DNA of 6,180 nt, from contig CAMMNR010000109.1 in assembly GCA_946498265.1 (NCBI GenBank), positions 1 through 6,180 on the forward strand. Reading direction: 5' to 3'. The translations under genes and the position numbers were made by a program. Source of the stretch: an uncultured Clostridium sp. (GTDB taxonomy: Bacteria > Bacillota > Clostridia > TANB77 > CAG-508). Shown here piece by piece: positions 1 to 4,949 of the stretch. The notes beneath the pieces are model-generated. The model did no database searches and was not told the DNA's origin. It saw only the letters and a program-made list of their open reading frames with translations. Numbering within the stretch: position 1 is the stretch's first letter; every line of letters starts with the position of its first letter.

Positions 1-83
1 TATTTTATTTTCTCTGTTTTTATGAATAACTTTTTTCTACCTCTGAATAGTTACTACAACTTTTTAAATATGAAAGAAAATAA
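1..83. other. No gene seen (T-rich leader stretch)
   Basis: No supportable reading frame on either strand: the longest minus-strand frames are broken by stops within about 20 codons and would run through the promoter beginning at 84. The T-rich runs near 1-40 could be the tail of a terminator or the 3' flank of a gene outside the window, but no stem is visible inside it. Confidence 0.6.
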
Positions 84-112
84 TTGACATAAAAATAAAA
101 ATACTATATAAT
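84..112 (+). promoter_or_regulatory. Consensus sigma-A promoter of the Cys-rich mini-gene
   Basis: A perfect -35 TTGACA (84-89) and a perfect -10 TATAAT (107-112) are separated by exactly 17 bp. Transcription should begin near 119, giving a short leader of about 27 nt before the ATG at 146. Two perfect hexamers at ideal spacing predict strong, possibly constitutive expression. No operator-like inverted repeat overlaps it. Confidence 0.85.
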
Positions 113-130
113 ATTTTACATAAAAACTAT

Positions 131-190
131 AAGGAGGATATAACTATGAAGATAGAAGAAACCTCCAAAAATCAACGGAGGTGCTGTTTG
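131..190 (+). promoter_or_regulatory. Two RBS-like sites and a possible translational switch
   Basis: The main RBS is AAGGAGG (131-137), 8 nt before the ATG at 146. A second SD-like stretch, GGAGGTG (177-183), precedes an in-frame TTG at 188-190 (codon 15) by 6 nt. Between them lies ACCTCC (161-166), which can pair either with the first SD (GGAGG 133-137, 5 bp) or with the second (GGAGGT 177-182, 6 bp, loop of 10 nt). The two pairings exclude each other. The sequence matches are directly visible; regulation or use of the second start is inference, and a 5-6 bp stem may be too weak to matter. Confidence 0.3.
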
Positions 191-355
191 TCTAAAAACA
201 CAGACTGTATATCATGCGAAATAGAAACATGTCCATATATCTATTGTCAACATATAGATTGTATGGCATGTACTCAAAGAATGATGTGCCCCATGTGTGA
301 TGGAGAATGTACCAGATGCAAATATTATACAATTTGTACAATATGTAAAGCATAG
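146..355 (+). CDS. Cys-rich 69-residue mini-protein, putative metal-binding
   Basis: I do not recognise the family. The protein has 14 Cys in 69 residues: C13, C14, then three four-Cys units, C21/C24/C29/C34, C39/C42/C48/C51 and C55/C58/C64/C67. Five of the pairs are CxxC, and each unit is introduced by an acidic residue (D20, D38, E54). The repeated CxxC pattern suggests three zinc- or iron-sulfur-type sites, or a metallothionein-like sink. There is no signal peptide or membrane segment, so a cytosolic location is likely. The start is set by AAGGAGG 8 nt upstream. The gene is monocistronic, with a perfect promoter and its own terminator, which argues that it is real and well expressed. A peptide precursor is an alternative, but no leader/core division is evident. 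An in-frame TTG at codon 15 could give a 55-residue form lacking C13 and C14. Confidence 0.75.
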   Translation: MKIEETSKNQRRCCLSKNTDCISCEIETCPYIYCQHIDCMACTQRMMCPMCDGECTRCKYYTICTICKA

Positions 356-359
356 TTGG

Positions 360-394
360 ACTAAAAAGACCTATATAGGTCTTTTTAGTTTGGA
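360..394 (+). terminator. Intrinsic terminator after the Cys-rich gene
   Basis: Positions 360-389 form a perfect 30-nt palindrome. The core stem is GACCT/AGGTC around an ATAT loop, flanked by an A-run on the left and a T-run on the right (382-386), followed by more T. The stem begins 5 nt after the TAG stop. It is the usual A-tract/stem/T-tract design and could work in both directions. It should insulate the mini-gene from the next promoter. Confidence 0.88.
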
Positions 395-403
395 AAAATT
401 TAC

Positions 404-432
404 TTGATTAATTATGTTTAATTGTATATAAT
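404..432 (+). promoter_or_regulatory. Sigma-A promoter for the HTH/TPR gene and trmR
   Basis: The -35 is TTGATT (404-409) and the -10 is a perfect TATAAT (427-432), with a 17-bp spacer. Transcription should start near 439. The upstream in-frame ATG at 422 lies upstream of this start point and abuts the -10, so it cannot be the translation start. No other promoter is evident before trmR, so this one probably serves both genes. Confidence 0.75.
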
Positions 433-464
433 AAGTAAAAAAATGAAAATTCAGAGAAATTCAC

Positions 465-471
465 AAGGAGG
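465..471 (+). promoter_or_regulatory. RBS fixing the start at 479
   Basis: AAGGAGG sits 7 nt before the ATG at 479. The longer reading frame from 422 has no SD and would begin before the predicted transcript start, so 479 is chosen. Confidence 0.88.
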
Positions 472-478
472 AATTAAA

Positions 479-2494
479 ATGGATTTTAGAAGAAAAGCGG
501 TAGAGTTATATAATCAAGGAAAATCAATAGAAGAAATAAGTAATAGTATAGGATTTCATATTGAAGATGATACAATTAAAAAATGGACAAATGAAGATAA
601 AGTAAAAAATTTTAAAATATTTGTATATAAATTAAATAAAAAACAAATGAAAGAAAAGGACAAAGACAAAAGAAGAATAATATTATTACAATTAAAACAA
701 GAATTAGAGAAAATATTAGAGATATTACCTAATGATATAGATATGAAAACAAAACTAATGTATACATATATAAACCTAGGAGAAATTGAAAATGCTAAAA
801 AACTAGGAAATGAATTAACTAAAAATGCACAATCAAAAGAAATATTAAATGGATTATCAATTATAGAAGAAAAATTAGAAAATTATGATATAGCAATTGA
901 ATATATAGAAAAAATACTAACAGAAGAACCAAATAATGAAGCACTAAGAAAGAAAATAGCAAGAATACAAGCAAAAAAAGAAAAAACAAAGATTTTTGAT
1001 GAAAAAGATGCAATATATAGAGAAATTGCTACATTGGAAAAAAGCGTAAAATTTTTAATTGAAAAACAGCAAGAGCAAAAAATACAAATAGGAGAAGATT
1101 TTGATAAGGAAAAAATAACAGGAAAAGTATATGTAGAAACATACAAGAAAATAATAGAATTAGCCAATAATATATTAGAAAAATATCCAGAGGAAATTAT
1201 AGCAAGAGAAAAACTAGTAAAAGCATTATTTATTACAAATCAAAATGAAGAAGCAAAACAAAAAATAGAAGAATTACTTGAAATAAACGAAAATGATGAA
1301 ATAGGATTATGGTATTTATCAAAAATCCAAAGAGAAAGTGGAAACATAGAAAAAGAAAAAGAATGTCTAGAAAAAATATTAGAAAAATCACCTAAAGGAA
1401 GCCAAGTAAGAATACAACAAAGATTAGAAAAGATAAAAAACATTATAGAACAACAAAATGAACAAAAACAATTAGAAGAAAAATTAAAAGAAAATTATAC
1501 AGAAGAAACAAGACAACAATTTATAAATACAATATATACAGAATTTTTGGAGGGGAAAGTTACAAGTAAGAATATAGATGATATAATTGAAAAAGCAAAA
1601 AAATATCCAAATTTTAACAATAGTATAATCATATTGGCAGATATAAAATCAAAAATTACAGGAAATAGACAAGATAAGATAAATGAACTAGACAAATATA
1701 TAGATGAAGAATATTCAATAACACCTGAAGAATATTCAAATGTACTAGATGAAATATCAGGTACAAGAAGACAAATAGAGGAAGATAAAGAAATTGAGCG
1801 ATATTTAGAGGATAAAGACAAACAAGAAAAAATAAAAGATAGCAAAGAACAAAGGGAATATTCTCAGATGATAATAAAACAATTAAATGAAGGAAAAATA
1901 ACACAAGAAAATTTACCAAAGATAATAGAAAAACTAGAGGGATTTAAAGATAGAACTAGGTCAATATTTTTGATTACCAAATTATATGAAATATTATATG
2001 ATAGAGAAACAGCATATAAGGAATTAATTAAATACACACATATATCAAATTTATCAGATAAAGAAAAAGAAAGAATAGCACAAATGCAAAGATTATTAAC
2101 TCAAAAAGAAATTAAAAAAGGTGGTACATATAGAATAAAGAAAATATATAAGGCTAAAAGTCAAGAAGAAAATAAATATACTAAGAAAATAAATAAAGAA
2201 GAAATAATAAGACTATTAGATGAAAGAAAAACAGTAAAACAAATAGCAAATATATTAAAAGAAAGAGGAATATCACTAAAAAGTATAGCTAAAGTAAAAA
2301 GTTTTTATTTAAGAGAAAATGAAGATTTAAGAAAAGAAAATGAAAAATTAGAAATATATGCTAGAAATTTACTTAAAGAAGAATACAAAATACAAGATGT
2401 TTATGATATAATGGAATGTGATATTCCAATACCAAAATTACAAAAGATAGAAAAAGAAATAAAAGAACAAGCAAAAACAGGAGAAACTAGGTAA
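479..2494 (+). CDS. HTH-TPR-HTH-like protein of unknown function (671 aa)
   Basis: I cannot assign a known family. Residues about 4-40 look like a homeodomain-type helix-turn-helix (AVELYNQGKSIEEIS, then a helix ending IKKW). Residues 70-160 and 225-306 are TPR-like helical pairs with characteristic A/L/Y spacing and turn motifs such as EPNN and KYPEE. Residues 320-540 are helical and Lys/Glu-rich, with a diverged internal duplication (about 348-407 and 461-519). Residues 572-610 form a second HTH-like segment (EEIIRLLDERKTVKQIA), followed by a coiled-coil-like stretch. No signal peptide or membrane segment is seen, so it is probably cytosolic. The design suggests a scaffold or DNA-associated adaptor; that is inference. 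The start is chosen from AAGGAGG 7 nt upstream, and the frame upstream of 479 is rejected. It ends 30 nt before trmR, with which it is probably cotranscribed. Confidence that the gene is real is high; confidence in any function is low. Confidence 0.9.
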   Translation: MDFRRKAVELYNQGKSIEEISNSIGFHIEDDTIKKWTNEDKVKNFKIFVYKLNKKQMKEKDKDKRRIILLQLKQELEKILEILPNDIDMKTKLMYTYINLGEIENAKKLGNELTKNAQSKEILNGLSIIEEKLENYDIAIEYIEKILTEEPNNEALRKKIARIQAKKEKTKIFDEKDAIYREIATLEKSVKFLIEKQQEQKIQIGEDFDKEKITGKVYVETYKKIIELANNILEKYPEEIIAREKLVKALFITNQNEEAKQKIEELLEINENDEIGLWYLSKIQRESGNIEKEKECLEKILEKSPKGSQVRIQQRLEKIKNIIEQQNEQKQLEEKLKENYTEETRQQFINTIYTEFLEGKVTSKNIDDIIEKAKKYPNFNNSIIILADIKSKITGNRQDKINELDKYIDEEYSITPEEYSNVLDEISGTRRQIEEDKEIERYLEDKDKQEKIKDSKEQREYSQMIIKQLNEGKITQENLPKIIEKLEGFKDRTRSIFLITKLYEILYDRETAYKELIKYTHISNLSDKEKERIAQMQRLLTQKEIKKGGTYRIKKIYKAKSQEENKYTKKINKEEIIRLLDERKTVKQIANILKERGISLKSIAKVKSFYLRENEDLRKENEKLEIYARNLLKEEYKIQDVYDIMECDIPIPKLQKIEKEIKEQAKTGETR

Positions 2495-2504
2495 TATTAA
2501 ATTT

Positions 2505-2515
2505 AAGGAAGGAAG
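2505..2515 (+). promoter_or_regulatory. RBS supporting the TTG start of trmR
   Basis: A purine-rich stretch with GGAA/GGAAG repeats (2507-2515) lies about 9 nt before TTG at 2525. An in-frame TAA at 2504-2506 blocks any longer start, and the next ATG (2588, residue 22) would remove conserved N-terminal sequence, so the TTG is preferred. Confidence 0.7.
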
Positions 2516-2524
2516 ACAAAAACA

Positions 2525-3115
2525 TTGAACAAACAAGAATTAAAAAAAATCAAACAAAAAGCAATAGAAGAACATATACCAATAATTATGGATGATACAT
2601 TAGAAATTATTGAAAAATATATGAAAGAAATAAAACCAAAAAGAATACTAGAAATCGGAACAGCTGTTGGATATTCAGCAATATGTTTTTCAGAATTTCT
2701 TGATACAAATGGAAAAATAGATACAATTGAAAGAGATGAAGAAAGAGCAAAAGAAGCAGAAGAAAACTTTAAAAAAGTGGAAGTAGAAGAAAAAATAAAT
2801 TTATATGTAGGGGATGCAGTAGAAATATTACCGACATTAAATGAGAAATATGATATGGTATTCATAGATGCAGCAAAAGGAAAATATCCATTCTTTTTGA
2901 GAGAAGCATTAAGAATGATTAACAATAATGGAATCATTTTTGCAGACAATATTTTATACAAAGGCTATGTTTTAAGTGATTATAACAAACACAAGCAAAG
3001 AACAGCAGTTAGAAATTTAAGAGAATATTTAAAAGAAGTTAGTGAAAATTCTAATCTTGAAACAGAAATTTTAGAAGTAGGCGATGGGTTAGCAGTAAGT
3101 AAAGTGTGCCAATAG
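2525..3115 (+). CDS. trmR: tRNA 5-hydroxyuridine methyltransferase, TrmR-like
   Basis: A small class I SAM-dependent O-methyltransferase of the COMT/YrrM type, 196 residues, slightly shorter at the N-terminus than usual. The SAM-binding motif is LEIGTAVGYSA (residues 42-52). An acidic residue ends the second strand (E69 in TIERD), followed by GDA (96-98). FIDAAKG (113-119) supplies D115, and ADN (140-142) supplies D141 and N142, the expected divalent-metal ligands of this family. TrmR methylates 5-hydroxyuridine at tRNA wobble position 34 to 5-methoxyuridine, acting in the cytosol. The specific assignment rests on overall similarity to YrrM plus the nearby trhP; a related small-molecule O-methyltransferase cannot be excluded. 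It starts at TTG. The last codons (KVCQ, stop) lie within the left arm and apex of the hairpin at 3100-3140, so its C-terminal tip may be unusual. It is probably cotranscribed with the gene upstream. Confidence 0.82.
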   Translation: MNKQELKKIKQKAIEEHIPIIMDDTLEIIEKYMKEIKPKRILEIGTAVGYSAICFSEFLDTNGKIDTIERDEERAKEAEENFKKVEVEEKINLYVGDAVEILPTLNEKYDMVFIDAAKGKYPFFLREALRMINNNGIIFADNILYKGYVLSDYNKHKQRTAVRNLREYLKEVSENSNLETEILEVGDGLAVSKVCQ

Positions 3116-3140
3116 GGACGGGCTATTTTGGCACACTTTA
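3100..3140. terminator. Long hairpin at the trmR end, possibly bidirectional or a dispersed repeat
   Basis: Arms 3100-3112 and 3128-3140 are perfectly complementary over 13 bp (left arm AAAGTGTGCCAA). The inner TAG/CTA (3113-3115, 3123-3125) adds 3 bp around a GGACGGG loop. It lies between the convergent ends of trmR and the minus-strand gene, so a terminator role in both directions is plausible. The T-tract is poor on both sides (ACTTTATTATG rightward, CTTTACTTACT leftward), so termination is not certain. The G-rich apex stands out from the AT-rich surroundings and resembles small palindromic elements dispersed in some Firmicute genomes; that comparison is from memory and unverified. Confidence 0.6.
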
Positions 3141-3167
3141 TTATGATATGAACATTTAAATATGATT

Positions 3168-4754
3168 TTATTTTTCAATATCTTGTTCATGATTTTTTTC
3201 TAATATATCTTTGTGAGTATGAATATATTCTATTATATCATGTTTAGAGATTTCTCTAGGTAGACTTAAAGAGTCTTGTACCATTTTTTGATATGAAGAA
3301 TCTTTTATTCCTTTAGTAGATAGTATATTTTTAAGTCTTTCTATTAACATATTACCCAAGTAAGTAGTTGAATCTCTTCTTCTTAAAACCTCTGAAAATT
3401 CACCAACTAAATTTTTTTGATGTATACTAGCTGTAGAGAAAGATGTATGACCAGAACTACATACATTCATATATGGTGAAATAAACTTTGCTAATCCAAA
3501 TAAATATGAATCAGTATCAGAAGAATGATTATCAGAAAAATGCATAGTATCCTTTATTTTTATATGATTAGCTAATTCTTTGATTTTTTCTGATTTCATA
3601 TATCTATGACCTTCTGGAGTTCTTAAAAATTCTTTTTTCTCTTGTTCTGAATTGAATTTTGGAACTTCAATATCAGAAACTAAACTGTCTACTGGTATCG
3701 CGTTTAATTTTTTTAAATAGAAGTCTAAAGGTTTATCATCTTTTGGATTTGATAATTCAAAGAAAGAATCTATATTAAATTGTTTACCTGCAACACCACT
3801 ATGAAAAGCAGAACCTTTTTTAGCTTCATAATATCTTTGATTTGGTTGAGCCTGTAATTCTACTTTACCAAATGGTGTATTTAACTCATAATAAATTGCT
3901 GCAAAACCATTTGGCTTTTTAGAGTCTTTTTTAAACTCAGCCTTTACGTTTAAAGCTTTCAACAAAGGGCTGTTTAGAACAACAGGTAAAGTTTCTCTTA
4001 AAATTTCATATTCTAATTTATCACTTAATCTAAATTTCAAATCTTTTATTAATAAATTAAGGTCTTCAGTTTGATATTTAGAAATACTACTAGAGAAATT
4101 AGCAGTTTCCAATTTTTCTTGATATATGTTATCTAATTTTTCTAATTCTGTTGAATATGGAATTGTTCTTTCAAGTGTAAATTCTGGATAAGTAGAATCT
4201 ACTAACCTTTCAAGTAATTCTCTTTTTATAGAGTAATATTCTTCTTCATCCATGAAACCATCTTTTAAGCGGGATTCTAAATTTTCTATAAAAATAAGAT
4301 TTTTAGAACGCTTTTTAGATAATTCATCAATTAATTCATTAGAATAGTCTAAATTTTTTTCATCAGAAGTTTTCAAATGATCTAAAACAATTGTAGCAGC
4401 ACTTATATCATCAGAAATTTTTTCAGTATCAAATAAATCTTCTAGATTGTTAACATCTTCTTTAGAAAGTTTTTCAATACTATTAGGAATTTCTTTTTTT
4501 ATGTTTTGCATAAAGCTATGATCACTTTTTATTCTAAACGGTATATAAATAGATAAATTAGGATATAGTTCTTTATATGTTAAGTATATAGCAGCCGTTA
4601 AATAAGACAAAAATTCTCTATTTTCAACAGTATTGCTCTTTATAAATTGGTCAGCTAATTCGCCAATTGAATTATCAAGAATTTTCTGTTGTTCTTTTAT
4701 ATCTATAGGATAATGTAATCTATCTTTGAAATCATTTTTTTCTGTTGAATTCAT
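3168..4754 (-). CDS. Divergent RelA/SpoT-like nucleotidyltransferase-domain protein (528 aa)
   Basis: No named family is recognised with certainty. Several segments match the RelA/SpoT synthetase fold in order. RIKSDHS (74-80) corresponds to RVKsxxS. DISAATIV (116-123) corresponds to DIAGVRVI. KKPNGFAAIYY (279-289) corresponds to PKxNGYRSLH. VELQAQP (298-304) corresponds to VEIQIRT. AKKGSAFH (311-318) corresponds to AExGxAxH. D116, E299 and Q301 are kept, but the Arg positions are changed (T121, A285, Q303), so the substrate may differ or activity may be lost. Residues about 127-268 form a long, mostly helical insertion. Residues 325-528 are an unassigned C-terminal region. There is no HD hydrolase motif, signal peptide or membrane segment. 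The start is the ATG at 4754, with GGAGG 7 nt upstream, rather than an in-frame TTG at 4772 that lies upstream of this SD. It stands alone on the opposite strand between trmR and trhP, with its own promoter. (p)ppGpp synthesis, a toxSAS-type activity or a pseudoenzyme are all possible. Confidence 0.85.
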   Translation of the reverse strand: MNSTEKNDFKDRLHYPIDIKEQQKILDNSIGELADQFIKSNTVENREFLSYLTAAIYLTYKELYPNLSIYIPFRIKSDHSFMQNIKKEIPNSIEKLSKEDVNNLEDLFDTEKISDDISAATIVLDHLKTSDEKNLDYSNELIDELSKKRSKNLIFIENLESRLKDGFMDEEEYYSIKRELLERLVDSTYPEFTLERTIPYSTELEKLDNIYQEKLETANFSSSISKYQTEDLNLLIKDLKFRLSDKLEYEILRETLPVVLNSPLLKALNVKAEFKKDSKKPNGFAAIYYELNTPFGKVELQAQPNQRYYEAKKGSAFHSGVAGKQFNIDSFFELSNPKDDKPLDFYLKKLNAIPVDSLVSDIEVPKFNSEQEKKEFLRTPEGHRYMKSEKIKELANHIKIKDTMHFSDNHSSDTDSYLFGLAKFISPYMNVCSSGHTSFSTASIHQKNLVGEFSEVLRRRDSTTYLGNMLIERLKNILSTKGIKDSSYQKMVQDSLSLPREISKHDIIEYIHTHKDILEKNHEQDIEK

Positions 4755-4761
4755 ATAAAAA

Positions 4762-4766
4762 CCTCC
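4762..4766 (-). promoter_or_regulatory. RBS fixing the start of the minus-strand gene
   Basis: On the minus strand GGAGG lies 7 nt before the ATG at 4754. The alternative in-frame TTG (4772-4770) lies just upstream of this SD and has no SD of its own, so the shorter 528-residue product is preferred. Confidence 0.85.
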
Positions 4767-4794
4767 AATCAAGAGTGATTTAATCTCTTATTTA

Positions 4795-4823
4795 ATTATA
4801 CCATAAAAACAACATATTGACAA
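4795..4823 (-). promoter_or_regulatory. Sigma-A promoter of the minus-strand gene
   Basis: Reading the minus strand, the -35 TTGTCA (4823-4818) and a perfect -10 TATAAT (4800-4795) are 17 bp apart. TGG immediately before the -10 gives an extended -10 (TGn) element. Transcription should begin near 4788, leaving a leader of about 34 nt. Confidence 0.82.
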
Positions 4824-4833
4824 TTTATTGACA
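4815..4833. repeat. Direct repeat TATTGACA across the two -35 regions
   Basis: TATTGACA occurs at 4815-4822 and again at 4826-4833, offset by 11 bp, about one helical turn. The right copy contains the -35 of the rightward trhP promoter; the left copy overlaps the -35 of the leftward promoter. It may be a shared binding site or simply two -35-like sequences in AT-rich DNA. Confidence 0.4.
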
Positions 4834-4856
4834 TAATTAAGGAATAAATATATAAT
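4828..4856 (+). promoter_or_regulatory. Consensus sigma-A promoter of trhP
   Basis: A perfect -35 TTGACA (4828-4833) and a perfect -10 TATAAT (4851-4856) have a 17-bp spacer. Transcription should start near 4863, giving a leader of roughly 87 nt with no strong secondary structure. Its -35 lies only 4 bp from the -35 of the opposing promoter. Confidence 0.85.
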
Positions 4857-4949
4857 ATAAAAGAAAAAACAAGGTATAATATTTAAGAATTTGTCAAAAT
4901 AAAGAAATTCAAATTATATAATGAAAAATGTAATAAAGGATGATGATAT

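Noticed and set aside
422..478. N-terminal extension of the 671-residue protein from the ATG at 422
   Set aside because: It abuts the -10 box, precedes the expected transcript start and has no SD, while AAGGAGG is well placed before 479.
883..1919. Minus-strand open frames inside the HTH/TPR gene
   Set aside because: They are rich in Ser/Phe/Ile/Leu, as expected from the complement of an A-rich gene, and lack plausible RBS or promoters.
2503..2961. Minus-strand open frame across trmR
   Set aside because: It is antisense to a well-supported methyltransferase and shows the same composition artefact, with no recognisable motif.
4887..4910. Weak stem GAATTT/AAATTC in the trhP leader as a riboswitch or terminator
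   Set aside because: It is a 6-bp A/U-rich stem with a 12-nt loop, no T-tract and no conserved aptamer features.
4875..4919. Extra promoter-like elements in the trhP leader (TATAAT at 4875, TTGTCA at 4891)
   Set aside because: Neither has a partner hexamer of good quality at 16-18 bp, and the consensus promoter at 4828-4856 is sufficient.
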